Assembly: GCA_963720475.1 (NCBI GenBank)
Contig: OY970394.1
Location: 2,108,001 to 2,172,000, forward strand
Reading direction: 5' to 3'
DNA: 64,000 nt
From: G963720475 sp963720475
GTDB lineage: Bacteria; Actinomycetota; Thermoleophilia; Solirubrobacterales; Thermoleophilaceae
This document shows positions 1 to 9,478 of this stretch, piece after piece. A program made the translations under genes and the position numbers. The number at the start of each line of letters is the position of its first letter. Position 1 is the first letter of the stretch. The notes below the pieces were generated by a model. That model was not told the origin of the DNA, did no database searches, and saw only the letters and a program-made list of their open reading frames with translations.

Positions 1-40
1 GTCTGTATCGGGTCGCCGAGTCGGGTCTGTCCCTCGCCGG

Positions 41-1561
41 TCACGCCGCCCCCGCGATCGCCGGGGCGCCGCGGTACGAAAGCGCCTCTCCCACGTCCTG
101 CGCTCGGAGCCGCTCCCTGCCGGCGAGGTCCGCGATCGTCCGGGCGACGCGAAGCACACGATCCTGACCTCGCCCGGAGAGGGCGCCGGTGCGGCGGCCG
201 TCCAGCCATGCGCTGCCGGATCCGGGCGTTGAGCGGCACGACACGCTCGAGTGAGGTCGGCGTCCATCGCGGCGTTCGAGCCGGCGTTGGTGCCCGCGAG
301 GCGCGCGATTTGCCGCTCGCGCGCCGCAGCAACGCGTTCCCGCACCGCGCTCGACGTCTCACCGCCGCGGTGCTCGAACACAGGCGGCGGCTCGCCGACA
401 GCGCAGACGAGATCGATCCGATCGAGCAGCGGGCCACTCAGGCGTCGCGCGTAGCGCAGCAGGTCGAGCTCGTTGCAGCGGCACGCGTCGCCGGCGAGCG
501 GCCGCAGGGACACGGGTTGCACGCTGCCGACGAGCATCGCGCGCGCGGGGAACACGAGCGCCGCTGTCCGCGTGTGATCTCGACGAGGCCGTCCTCGAGC
601 GGCTGGCGCAGAGCGTCGAGGCTCGCGCGCGAGAACTCGCCGAGCTCGTCGAGGAAGAGGACGCCGCGGTGGGCGAGCGTCACCTCGCCCGGGCCGCGGC
701 GTGGCCCCCCGCCGACGAGCCCCTGCGGGGAGATCGTGTGGTGCGGGCGCGCGGAAGGGCCGCTCGGCGCATGAGACGCCGTCGCCGAGGCCGACAACAC
801 TGCGGATGCGCGGTGATCTCGAGCGCTTCGTCGGGGTCCGGCGGGGTGAGGATTCCCGGAAGGCAGCGCGCCAGCATCGTCTTGCCCATCCCCGGCGGGC
901 CGACCATCAGCAGGTTGTGCCCGCCCGCTGCGGCGATCTCGAGCGCGCGGCGAGCGTCTGCCTGTCCGCGGACGTGCGCGAGATCGGGCGCACGCGGACC
1001 GCCGCGCAGCGCGGGACTGCGCCGGGCTGCCGGCTCCACGGCGGCTCCGCCCGCTGATCAGGTCCGACAAGGCTCGCGAGGTCTTCGACGCCGAGAACCT
1101 CGATGCCGCCGTTGCGAGCGCGGCCTCCCCGGCGTTCGCGACCGGAACGATCAGACGCTCGTAGCCCGCCGCCCTGCGCCCCGACTGCGACCGCGAGCGC
1201 CCCGCGAACCGGGCGCAGGGCCCCGCCAGCGAGACCTCGCCGCAGACGGCGCAGCGCTCGAGGCTCGGCCGCACGCCAGCTGGCCGCTCGCGGCCAACAG
1301 GGCGAGCGCGAGCGCGAGGTCGAAGCTCGGACCCGCCTTGCGGACGTCGGCGGGGGCGAGATTCGCGGTCAGGCGCTTGAGCGGGAACTCGAACCCTGAG
1401 TTGAGCAGCGCCGCGCGGACGCGCTCGCGCGCTTCGCGGACGGCGGCGTCGGGCAGGCCGACGATCGCGAACGCCGGCAGGCCCGGGCGGACGTCTACCT
1501 CTACCGTGATCTCCCGCGCGGTGATCCCCTCGAGGGCGAATGTGGCGACGCTTGCAAGCAC
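41..1561 (-). CDS. comM: ComM/YifB-type Mg-chelatase-like AAA+ ATPase, frameshifted
   Basis: AAA+ helicase-like protein of the ComM/YifB family, which in naturally competent bacteria promotes branch migration during integration of transformed DNA. The fragments lie in order but in different frames. The N-terminal domain starts with a GTG (LASVATFALEG, then VGLPDAAVREARERV). A Walker A GPPGMGKT lies near 900, a Walker B-like LFLDELGEF near 650, the Cys-rich NPCPCG near 490, and the C-terminal helix GALSGRGQDRVLRVARTIAD ends at the TGA at 41. At least three indels are needed to rebuild one frame, so I read this as an intact gene with sequence errors rather than a pseudogene. dprA, its usual neighbour, would lie beyond the window's left edge. 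Confidence 0.8.
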
Positions 1562-1569
1562 GGGTGGCG

Positions 1570-1575
1570 ACGCTA
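1570..1575 (-). promoter_or_regulatory. Putative -10 element of comM
   Basis: TAGCGT on the minus strand lies 8 bases before the GTG start of comM. It fits the TAnnnT-N6-8-start pattern seen at many first genes here, which implies a leaderless mRNA (inference). Confidence 0.4.
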
Positions 1576-1735
1576 GGTAGCGTGGCCGCCACGGGGACGC
1601 CGTGCGTGACGAAAGCGCGACGCAAACGTGACGAGTCCGTGTGTCCGCCAGCGGGCGCCTGCATCAGCACAAGATGCGAACAGACCAGCAGCCGAACCGT
1701 TACGCAGGCGTACCCACGCGTCATGCACCTCCACC

Positions 1736-1741
1736 TAGCGT
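1736..1741 (+). promoter_or_regulatory. Putative -10 element of yraN
   Basis: TAGCGT lies 7 bases before the ATG of yraN, with no ribosome binding site between. A leaderless transcript is inferred. It is the same hexamer as at the divergent comM. Confidence 0.45.
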
Positions 1742-1748
1742 GCCTGGC

Positions 1749-2130
1749 ATGGCGGAAGACCGCAGGAGAAGCGTCGGGGCGCTCGGCGAGGAGCTGCGCC
1801 GCCGAGCAGCTCGAGCGTGCCGGCTATCGCATCGTCGAGCGCAACTTCCGCACCCGCGCGGGCGAGCTTGATCTGGTCGCGCACGGACGCGAGCTGCATC
1901 GTCTTCTGCGAGGTCAAGACGCGGGTGCGCGGGAGCGGGCGGCCCGCCCGGACTGCTGGACGCGATCGGCTCAACGCAAGCGAAGGAGGCTGAGAACGAT
2001 GGCCGCGCGCTGGTTGATGACGCGCGCGGCGGGCGTCGACCGCTCGGGGAGCGCCGATCTGCGCTTCGACGCCATCGGTGTCGAAGTAGACCGCCGGGCC
2101 GCGTCTTCGAACGCGATCGAGGCCTTCTAG
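1749..2130 (+). CDS. yraN: YraN/UPF0102 endonuclease-like protein, frameshifted
   Basis: Small UPF0102 protein of the Holliday-junction-resolvase-like nuclease fold; its cellular role is not settled. The start MAEDRRRSVGALGEEL is followed, after a frameshift near 1795, by ERAGYRIVERNFRTRAGELD. After a second shift near 1895 comes IVFCEVKTR in another frame. The predicted active-site residues (GELDLV and the E-V-K motif) are therefore present, but only across frames. The gene ends at a TAG at 2130 in the frame of RRLRTMAARWLM. Relatives usually have rnhB, yraN and comM on one strand; here yraN is inverted, divergent from comM and convergent with rnhB. Confidence 0.75.
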
Positions 2131-2234
2131 GAGCTAGCTTGTGACCGCGCGAGAGCCAAGCCTGGCCAGGAGTCGAGGCCGACGTGTGCTGCGACACGCG
2201 TCCGCAGAGCACCGCCAGGCACCGGCAATCGCGT

Positions 2235-2947
2235 TCAGGACAGCGCCAGCTGGGTGTAGGCGATCGAGTCGAACGACAGGCGGTGCAGCGGGGACACCCC
2301 GTTGCGCGGCGATCGCGGCGCGGTGCTCGGGGGTCGAATAGCCGACGTTGCCCTCGAAGTCCCAATGCGGGTAGAGCTCGGCCGCGCGGCGCATGTAGCG
2401 ATCGCGGGTGACCTTGGCCAGTACCGACGCCGCGGCGATCGCCGCGCTCGTGCGGTCGCCGCCGACGACCGCCCGCTGCTCGTGGCCGAAGTCCGGCACG
2501 GCAGAAGCCATCGACGAGGCATACCCCGCCCGGCTCGGCGATGCCGCGCGAGCGCCGCGCGCAACGCGGCGAGGTTCGTCACATGGAGGCCGCGGGAATC
2601 GATGCCCGCGCACGCAGCGGGAGACGATCGTCGTACGCGCGGCAGCGCGCATGACCAGCGGGTAGAGCTCTTCGCGCGCCTCCTCGGTGTGCGCCTTGGA
2701 ATCGTCGAGGCGGGCGAGCGAGCGGCGGTCGGCGAGGGTCAGGCGCTCGAGGTCGAAGAGGACCGCAGCGGCGACCAGCGGGCCGGCCAGGCAGCCGCGC
2801 CCGGCTTCGTCGGCGCCCGCGACGAAGCGGTAGCCGAGATCGCGGTCGAACGCGAACAGGCGTCGCCCGCTGGTGGTGCGGCTACGTCGGCGGCGGCGGC
2901 GCGTGCGACGGTCCTCGTGCTGGTGAGGCGGATCTGGAGCGCTCTCG
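2235..2947 (-). CDS. rnhB: Ribonuclease HII, frameshifted
   Basis: Removes ribonucleotides and RNA primers from DNA-RNA hybrids. The catalytic DEAGRG motif (in VAGADEAGRGCLAGPLVAA) and the LDDSK motif are in one frame. The middle part (AAIAAASVLAKVTRDRYM, YPHWDFEGNVGY) is in a neighbouring frame, and the C-terminal GVSPLHRLSFDSIAYTQLAL is in a third frame ending at 2235. The product should be about 215-235 residues. No convincing start codon is visible between the lepB stop and the first motif, probably because of the same indels, so the 5' end is approximate. It follows lepB directly, as in other actinobacteria. Confidence 0.8.
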
Positions 2948-3579
2948 CTAGAGCGGTCCGACGTACTTGGGGGGCCAATAGGTGAAGAAGGCGCCGCCGA
3001 TGAGCCAATCCTTCGGGACGGGTCCCCACTCGCGGCTGTCTGCGCTCTCCCCACGATTGTCGCCCATCATGAAGTAGTGACCGGGCGGAATCTTGGTCTC
3101 CTTCGGCAGGTTGCACGTCGCCGCGCAGGGGGTGCCCTTGTTGATGTAGGGCTCCTTGAGCTTCTTGCCGTTGATGTAGGCCTTGTTGTCGATCACCTTG
3201 AGGCGGTCGCCGGGAAGCCCGATCAGGCGCTTGATGAAGTTCTGGTCCGACTGGTTCTTCGTCGGCTCCGGGCAGGGCTGGTCCTCCGGGTGGTCGACGC
3301 CGCAGCGGTCCTCGTCGGCGCCCTTCGGCGGCTTGAAGACGATCACGTCGCCGCGTGAGGGATTCGAGAAGTCGTAGCTGACGCGGTCGACGAGGACGCG
3401 CTGATTGATCTGCAGCGTCGGCACCATCGACTCACTCGGAATCCGGAACGGCTTGACGAGGAACGCCTGGATGCCGAGCGCCAGCCCGAGCGCCACGGCG
3501 ACGATCAGCACGAGCTCGATCACGGAGCCGCTCGTCGACCGCTTCTTCTTCCCTTCGGCTGCTCCTCGGCCACGGACAT
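2948..3579 (-). CDS. lepB: Signal peptidase I, frameshifted near its start
   Basis: Membrane-anchored serine protease that removes signal peptides from secreted proteins. The ATG at 3579 gives MSVAEEQPKG; a one-base deletion in the following Lys-rich run is needed to reach KKKRSTSG and the transmembrane helix VIELVLIVAVALGLALG. The catalytic Ser is in PSESMVP and the Lys in FIKRLIGLPGD; GHYFMMGDNR is the third family box. Between the boxes lies an insertion with two Cys pairs (CGVDHPEDQPC and PCAATC), predicted outside the cell. Its neighbours are rplS upstream and rnhB downstream. Confidence 0.88.
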
Positions 3580-3588
3580 CGGGCCTTG

Positions 3589-4245
3589 CTAGGAAGTGCT
3601 CGTCGTCAGCCTCGGGCGGGGCTGATCCTCGGCTTCGGAGGCTCGCGCCGTCGCTCTCTTCGGCCGGCGCAGCCTCGGCGCGGCGTCGGCCTCGGGGCCG
3701 CTTCAGCCGGTTGCTCTTCAGCCGGTGGCGTCTCGGCCTCAGCCGGGCCTCGCCCTCGGCGGTCGCGGCGTCGCCCTCGGCAGCCTCCTCCTCCTCGAGC
3801 GGCTCGACGTCGTCGGGCACGGCCTCGTCCTGCGTTCCCTCGGCGTCGGCCATCTTCGCGTCCTCTGCGGCGAGCGCCAGCAGGTCGGCCTCCTCGCCTG
3901 TGAAGCGGCGCTCGCGCACGCGCGCGCCGCGACCGACGCGGTCGCGGAGGTAGTAGAGCTTCGCGCGCCGGACCTCGCCGCGGCTCGCGACCTCGATCCG
4001 CTCGACCTTCGGCGAATGGACCGGGAACGTCCGCTCGACGCCGACGCCGAAGGAGACCTTGCGCACGGTGAACGTCTCGCGCGCGCCGGAGCCCTGGCGC
4101 TTCAGCACGATGCCCTCGAAGACCTGTGTGCGGCGGCGCGTGCCCTCGACCACCTGGAAGTGCACGCGCACGCGGTCGCCGGGTCGAAGGGGGGTATCCC
4201 CTTGCGCAGCTGCTCGCGCTCGAGGCTGTCGATGACGGTGCTCAT
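3589..4245 (-). CDS. rplS: Ribosomal protein L19 with long acidic tail, frameshifted
   Basis: 50S subunit protein at the 30S/50S interface. The ATG at 4245 gives MSTVIDSLEREQLRKG; the run of four G after AAG should be five to continue as DTPLRPGDRVRVHFQVVEG, a plain homopolymer error. The conserved body FEGIVLKRQGSG..FTVRKVSFGVGVERTFP..HSPKVERIEV is intact. It is followed by an unusually long Glu/Ala/Asp-rich tail of roughly 100 residues, within which further shifts are likely. A TAG at 3589 just before lepB is the probable stop. Because of the errors, trmD, rplS and lepB appear as one open frame; this is not a real fusion. Confidence 0.85.
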
Positions 4246-4344
4246 GGCAAGAAAAGCGCGCGCGCCGGCGCGAGCACGGCTGCGCGCGAGGACGCGGGAT
4301 GGTAGCGAAGGAGCGCGGGGCCTGACCGCCCGCCTGCGTCGAGC

Positions 4345-5023
4345 TCAGGCGCGGCGCGCTCGCGGCTGCGCTCGAGGCGCCAGTCGCGCACGCGCGCCGT
4401 GATCGCCCGAAAGCAGAACGTCGGGCACCGAATGGCCGCGCCATTCGGCCGGGCGGGTGTAGTGCGGGTACTCCGGCGCGCCGTCGAGCGCCGGGCTGAA
4501 CGACTCCTCGACGGCGCTGTCGGCATGGCCGAGCGCGCCCTCGAGCTTGCGGATCACGGCGTCGCAGACGACCATCGCGGCGAGCTCGCCGCCGGCGAGC
4601 ACGTAAGGGCCGATCGAGACGACGTCCGAGGCGAGCTGCTCGTGGACGCGCTCGTCGAAGCCCTCGTAGCGGCCGCAGAGGAGCGTCAGCGCCGGCTCGC
4701 CGGCGAGCTCGGAGGCAAGCGCGTCGTCGAACTGGCGCCCGCCCGCGGCGAGCGCGATCACCCGGCGCTCGACCGCGAAGCTCGAGCGGGTCGACGTCGT
4801 AGCGCGCGCGCAGGGCCGCTTCGACGACGTCCACCCGGATGACCATCCCCGCCCCGCCCCCGTAGGGGGTGTCGTCGACCTGGCCCGCGCCGAGCGGCGT
4901 GCGTGGCGCGCATGTCGACCGCCTCGAGCGTGTGCCGCGCGGCGACGCGCGTTCGCGACGTGGCGCTGCTCCGCGAAGCGCTCGAGCCAGTCTGGGAAGA
5001 GCGTGAAGACGTCTATGTTCCAC
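4345..5023 (-). CDS. trmD: tRNA (guanine-37-N1)-methyltransferase, frameshifted
   Basis: Methylates G37 of tRNAs from S-adenosylmethionine with the trefoil-knot SPOUT fold. The N-terminus IDVFTLFPDWLE follows a GTG at 5023 after one extra base. TPLGAGQVDDTPYGGGAGM and the knot region LTLLCGRYEGFDERV..DVVSIGPYVLAGGELAAM are clear, as is the C-terminal TRPAEWRGHSVPDVLLSGDH. An extra base after GDH makes the C-terminus uncertain; 4345 is the stop in the open frame. khpA lies 17 bases upstream, and rimM, usually between the two, is absent. Confidence 0.85.
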
Positions 5024-5040
5024 CGCGAGAGCCGCCGGGG

Positions 5041-5276
5041 CTAGTCGATCACGTCGACGAGCACGCGGCAGTCCTCCTGCACCGCGCTGGCGCGGATCAC
5101 GGCCCGCAGGGCGTTGATCGTCCGCCCGCCGCGGCCGATCACCTGGCCGGTGTCGCGCTCGTCGACGCGTCAACTCGAGCACGACGGTGTTGTCCTCCTC
5201 GTCGAAGCGCCTCGACCTGGACGGCGTCGGGGTGGTCCACCAGCGAACGGGCGAGGTAGCGAAGCAGCTCCTCCAC
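5041..5276 (-). CDS. khpA: KH-domain RNA-binding protein KhpA (YlqC), frameshifted
   Basis: Small KH-domain protein of about 78 residues that in other bacteria binds RNA with KhpB. Reading from the GTG at 5276 gives VEELLRYLARSLVDHPDAVQV. After two single-base shifts come DEEDNTVVLEL and VDERDTGQVIGRGGRTINAL, with the GxxG loop as GRGG, and then CRVLVDVID before the TAG at 5041. The position between rpsP and trmD is the conserved one. Start choice: the GTG lies 11 bases after the likely extended rpsP stop at 5288. Confidence 0.75.
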
Positions 5277-5372
5277 GGCAGACGCGCCTACTCGGAGCGC
5301 GGTCTCTGCGGCGCTGGCTCCGCGGCAGCGGCTTCGCTCGGCGGGCTCGCCTCAGCGGCCGCGGCGACCCGG

Positions 5373-5633
5373 CTAAGCCGGGTGCCCACCGGGCTTGCTG
5401 ATGCCCTGTGCGCGCATCAGCTGCTTGACGGTCTGGGTCGGCTGCGCGCCGCTGGTCGAGCCAGTGCGGAGGCGTTCCTCGTCGAGGACGATCTCCGACG
5501 GCTCGGTTTGGGCGTTGTAGCGGCCGATCGTCTCGATCACGCGCCCGTCGCGCGGCGAGCGCTGATCGGCGACGACGACCCGCCAGATCGGGTTCTTCTT
5601 CCCGCCGACGCGGGTGAGCCTGACTCGTACCAT
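5373..5633 (-). CDS. rpsP: Ribosomal protein S16
   Basis: 30S assembly protein. The open frame MVRVRLTRVGGKKNPIW..VVADQRSPRDGRVIETIGRYN is the full conserved body of about 80 residues. The stop at 5373 may be artificial: one base out of frame, the sequence continues as an Ala/Glu/Pro-rich tail (AAAAEASPPSEAAAAEPAP) up to a TAG at 5288, just before the khpA start, like the tails seen in related actinobacterial S16 proteins. Given the other indels nearby I favour the longer form. ffh ends 12 bases upstream. Confidence 0.9.
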   Translation of the reverse strand: MVRVRLTRVGGKKNPIWRVVVADQRSPRDGRVIETIGRYNAQTEPSEIVLDEERLRTGSTSGAQPTQTVKQLMRAQGISKPGGHPA

Positions 5634-5645
5634 CGCGTCGGAAGG

Positions 5646-6985
5646 CTACCGACCGGGGGCCAGGTCCTGCAGTGAGGGCATCTTGCCCTGGCCGAGCTTC
5701 TTCATCAGCTTCTGCATCTGGCCGAACTGCTTCGACCAGCTGGTTGACGGCCTGCACCGTCGTCCCCGAGCCGCGTGCGATCCGGCGGCGGCGCGATCCG
5801 TCGATCATCTTCGGGTCGGCGCGCTCGGCTGGCGTCATCGAGGTGATGATCGCCTGCAAGCGATCGAGGTCGCGCTCGTCGACGTTCATGTCGCCCAGCT
5901 GGGAGCCGACGCCCGGCATCATCTTGAGCAGGTTGCCGACCGGGCCCATCTTGCGGACCTGCTGCATCTGGTCGAGGAAGTCGTCGAGCGTGAACTCGTT
6001 CTGCTTGATCTTGCTGCTCGAGCTCGGCGCCTTGCGCTCGTCCATCTGAGTGCTCGGCCTTCTCGACGAGCGTCATCACGTCGCCCATGCCGAGGATCCG
6101 CTGCGCCATGCGGTCGGGGTGGAAGACGCTCGAAGGCGTCGAGCTTCTCGCCGGTCGAGGCGAAGAGGATCGGCTTCCCCGCATGCCGACTTGACCGAAA
6201 GCGCCGCGCCGCCGCGAGCGTCGCCGTCGAGCTTCGTACACGATCGAGCCCGTCGAAGTTCGCCCGCTCGGCAGAAGGCCTCGGCGACCGAGACCGCCTC
6301 CTGGCCCGGTCATCGCGTCGAGCACGAGCAGCACGTCGTGGGGCTTCGTCCGCTTGCGGATGCCGGGCGAGCTCGTCCATCAGCGTCCTCGTCGACGTGC
6401 AGGCGCCCGGCGGTGTCGATGATCAGGACGTCGCGACCTTCCTCCTGCGCGCGCTCGACCGCCTCCGCCGGCGACCTCGACCGGGTCCGGACCCACCCGT
6501 GTAGACCTCGGCGCCGGCCTGTCCGCCGACGCTTGACGAGCTGCTCGACCGCGGCCGGGCGCTGGAGGTCGCAGGCCGCAAGCGGCGACGTCGAGGCCGT
6601 CGTGTTCGCGCAGGTGGCGTGCCAGCTTCGCGCAGTCGCGGTCGTCTTGCCCGAGCCCTGCAGGCCCGCCATCAGGATCACCGTCGGCGGCTTCGGCGCA
6701 AAGGCCAGCTCGCGTCCGCTCCCGCCGAGGAGCTCGGTTAGCTCGTCGCCGACGATCTTCACCACCTGCTGGCCGGGGTTGATCGAGTCGGCGACCTCTG
6801 CTCCGGTCGGCGCGCTCCTTCACGGCCGCGGTGAACTCGCGCACCAGCGGCAGCGCGACATCGGCCTCGAGCAGCGCGAGACGGACCTGGCGCATCGCCT
6901 TGGCGATGTCGTCGTCGCTCAGCTTGCCGCGCGAGCGAACGCCCGACAGCGCGTCCTGCAGCCTCTCTGAGAGCGTTTCGAGCAT
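5646..6985 (-). CDS. ffh: Signal recognition particle protein Ffh, frameshifted
   Basis: GTPase that binds signal sequences and SRP RNA and docks with FtsY. The N domain MLETLSERLQDALSGVRSRG begins at the ATG at 6985. The G domain is recognisable across frames: TVILMAGLQGSGKTT near 6650, CDLQRPAAVEQL, DVLIIDTAGRLHVDED near 6420, and a degraded-looking stretch near 6200. The Met-rich M domain is intact (LDDFLDQMQQVRKMGPVGNLL, MPGVGSQLGD, RRRRIARGSGTTVQAVNQLV), and the end QKLMKKLGQGKMPSLQDLAPGR stops at 5646. Five or more frame changes occur; since ffh is essential they are almost certainly sequence errors. Confidence 0.88.
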
Positions 6986-6999
6986 CTAGGCGCCCGAGG

Positions 7000-7924
7000 C
7001 TACCGGGCGCCCACCGGCTCGCCTAGCCGCCCGCGCGGGGCGGCTTCGCCCTGCCGTCGCCGGCCGATCGCGCCCGAGAGCTGGCCGAGCGCGGCGGTGA
7101 ACTCGCTCGGGATCACCCAGATCTTGTTCGCGTCGCCCTGGGCGATCTGCGGCAGCACCTGGAGGTACTGGTAGGCGAGCAGCTTCGGATCGGCGTCGCC
7201 GCGCGTGGATCGCCTCGAAGACGGTCTCGATCGCCTGCGACTGTCCCTGCGCTTGGAGGATCTGGGACTCGCGCTGGCCCTCAGCCCGCAGGATCGAGCT
7301 CTGCTTCTCGCCTTCGGCGGTGAGGATCTGCGACTGCTTGACGCCCTCGGCGGTGAGGATCGCGGCGCGGCGGTCGCGCTCGGCGCGCATCTGCTTCTCC
7401 ATCGCCTCTTGGATCGACGGCGGCGGGTCGACCGACTTCAGCTCGACGCGGTTCGACGCGGATCCCCCACTTGCCGCTCGCCTCGTCGAGCACCTGCCGC
7501 AGCTGGACGTTGATGTGGTCGCGCGAGGTCAGCGCATCCTCGAGCGTCAGGCCGCCGATCACGTTTCGCAGCGTCGTCACGGTCAGCTGCTCGATTGCGG
7601 CGATGAAGTTCGACGATCTCGTAGCGTGGCGGCCTTCGCGTCGGTGACCTGGAAGTAGATGACGGTGTCGATGCTGACCGTCAGGTTGTCCTCGGTGATG
7701 ACCGGCTGCGGAGGGAACGAGACGACCTGCTCGCGCAGGTCGACAGCGGCAGCGAGCCGGTCGATGAACGGGACGAGCAGGCTGAGCCCGGGGTCGAGCG
7801 TTCGCTGATAGCGCCCGAGCCGCTCGACGATCCCGGCACGCGCCTGCGGGATGATCCGGATCGCCCGGCTGAGGACGAACAGGACGAACAGGGCGAGGAC
7901 GATGAGGACGATCACTGCGGCCAT
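7000..7924 (-). CDS. SPFH/Band 7 (stomatin/QmcA-like) membrane protein, frameshifted
   Basis: Membrane scaffold protein of the SPFH family, forming large oligomers at the inner membrane. A single N-terminal helix (residues 2-20, AAVIVLIVLALFVLFVLS) is followed by the Band 7 domain (IIPQARAGIVERLGRYQRTL, PGLSLLVPF, VSIDTVIYFQV) and an Ala/Glu/Gln-rich coiled coil (RAAILTAEGVKQSQILTAEG and similar repeats). Two shifts, near 7615 and 7460, split the frame, and a third near 7200 affects the C-terminus; the likely end is the TAG at 7000. A GGAAGGA Shine-Dalgarno precedes the ATG. The NfeD gene immediately upstream is the classical partner. Confidence 0.82.
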
Positions 7925-7945
7925 CTGCGATTCCTTCCGTTGCGG

Positions 7946-8373
7946 TTATTCGGAGACGAGCGCATTCGCGCCCTCGATCTGCAGAACCTGTACGCGCTTG
8001 CCCGCTTCGATCACGTCGTCGGCGTCGTAAGGGCGCGCGGACCAGACTTCGCCGCCGATCTTGACCTGACCGCCGTCGACGGTCGACGCGCTCGAGCACG
8101 AGTGCGCGCTCGCCGACGAGCTTCGCCGTGCCGGTCCGCGTGTGGGCCGGCTGGCGCAGGTGCCTGCGGGCGATCGGCCGGATCACGAGCAGCGATGCGA
8201 TCGCAGCCGACGATGAAGACCGCGATCTGGACCCCGAGCCCCGCTCCCAGGGCCGCGACGACCGCCGCGAGCGCCGCTGCCAGTGCGATCGGCCCGAGGA
8301 AGAACGTCAGCGAGACCACCTCGCCGATGCCGAAGAGCGCGGCGGCGATCAGCCAAAGTGACCAGTCGGGCAT
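7946..8373 (-). CDS. NfeD-like membrane protein, frameshifted
   Basis: Short NfeD protein that normally works with the SPFH protein next door. It has an N-terminal hydrophobic region (residues 6-65: WLIAAALFGIGEVVSLTFF, LGPIALAAALAAVVAALGAG, VQIAVFIVG) and a C-terminal OB-fold. The OB end, VIEAGKRVQVLQIEGANALV, is in another frame than the start and stops at 7946. At least one indel lies near 8190. It starts the pair, with its own -10-like element 7 bases before the ATG, although ftsY lies just upstream on the same strand. Confidence 0.75.
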
Positions 8374-8380
8374 TGGCGCG

Positions 8381-8386
8381 ATCCTA
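8381..8386 (-). promoter_or_regulatory. Putative -10 element of nfeD-SPFH
   Basis: TAGGAT on the minus strand lies 7 bases before the NfeD ATG, in the 24-base gap behind ftsY. It fits the recurrent leaderless pattern of this window. Confidence 0.4.
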
Positions 8387-8397
8387 GTGCGAGCGCG

Positions 8398-9394
8398 CTA
8401 GTCGACGATCGCCCGAGCGAAGTCGTCGGGGTCGAACGGGCGCAGGTCCTCGATCCCCTCGCCGATGCCGATCAGCTTCACGGGCACGCCGAGCTCGGAG
8501 GCGATCGCCAGCGCGACCCCTCCCTTCGAGCTGCCGTCGAGCTTCGTCAGCGCGACGCCGGTGACATCGACCGCGTCCTCGAACAGGAGCGCCTGGCGCA
8601 GCCCGTTCTGCCCGGTCGTGCCGTCGACGACGAGGAGCGTTTCGTGTGGCGCCTCGGGTATCTGCTTGACGATCACCTTGCGGATCTTGCGCAGCTCGTC
8701 CATCAGGTGCTGCTGGGTGTGGAGGCGCCCCGCGGTGTCGCAGAGGACGACGTCGATACCGCGGGCGCGCGCGGCCTCGATCGCGTCGAAGACGACGGCC
8801 CCGGGATCACCGCCCTCGGCGCCACGGATGATGTCCACCTCTGCCCGCTCGGCCCACTGCTCGAGCTGCTCGCCGGCGGCGGCGCGGAACGTGTCGGCGG
8901 CGGCGACGAGCACCGACAGGCCGTGCTCGCGCAGGTGCCACGCCAGCTTGCCGATCGTGGTCGTCTTGCCGGTTCCGTTGACGCCGACCACCAGTACGAT
9001 CGCCGGCCGCTCGCCGAGGGCGATCGTGTCCGCGCGCTCGGTCCGGGCGGCATCGGCGAGCAGCTCGCGCAGGCGCTCGATGACAGGCTCCCCGGGCGCC
9101 AGCTCGCCGTTCGCGGCTTCGTCCTCGAGCTTGGCGACGACTTCGGCGGTCGTCTGCCGCGCCTACGTCGGCCCCGATCAGGATCTCCTCGATCCGCTCG
9201 AACGCCGCGTCGTCGAGCGTGTCGAAGACGGTCGCGCGCAGCTCGGCACCGACCGCGGCGCGCGTTTTGCCCATGTTCTCCCGCAGGCGCTTGAAGAAGC
9301 CGGCCTGTTCCTCGGTCGGCTCGGCGCTTGCCTCCTCGGCGTCACCGGCCGCTGTGACGCCGGTGGAAAGCAACTCGTGCCAGGTGCGTGCCAT
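8398..9394 (-). CDS. ftsY: SRP receptor GTPase FtsY, one frameshift
   Basis: Docks ribosome-SRP complexes to the membrane. It has a short, Glu-rich N-terminal segment instead of a long A domain, then the N domain (FFKRLRENMGKTR) and the NG domain: Walker A VVGVNGTGKTTTIGKLA, AADTFRAAAGEQL, VVLCDTAGRLHTQQHLMDEL, GVALTKLDGSSKGG and the closing GIGEGIEDLRPFDP. A single shift near 9165 (after EEILIGADVG) separates the two open parts; beyond this point to the right I see no further broken genes. A TATCCT lies 9 bases before the ATG. smc, its usual upstream neighbour, is separated from it by the RTX gene. Confidence 0.92.
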
Positions 9395-9426
9395 TGCGCG
9401 GGCAGGATAAGGCGGCCTGGAAAGGC

Positions 9427-9454
9427 AAACGCCCCGCCGGGCGGCGGGGCGTTT
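9427..9454. terminator. Perfect inverted-repeat terminator
   Basis: AAACGCCCCGCC, loop GGGC, then GGCGGGGCGTTT: a 12-bp perfect stem with an A-run on one side and a T-run on the other, so it can work in both directions. It lies just downstream of the RTX gene (minus strand) and before ftsY, and so separates the two transcription units. Confidence 0.8.
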
Positions 9455-9478
9455 GGATTCCGATGCGCAGGCGACGAC

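Noticed and set aside
1..40. Start or end of dprA
   Set aside because: Only 40 bases are available and no conserved residue can be read.
2948..5182. A single 744-codon frame joining TrmD, L19 and LepB parts
   Set aside because: It is produced by indels that remove stops; each part matches a separate conserved gene with its own start.
41..9394. Pseudogene cluster
   Set aside because: Too many essential genes (ffh, ftsY, trmD, lepB, rplS) are affected at once, and several breaks sit in homopolymers; sequence error is simpler.
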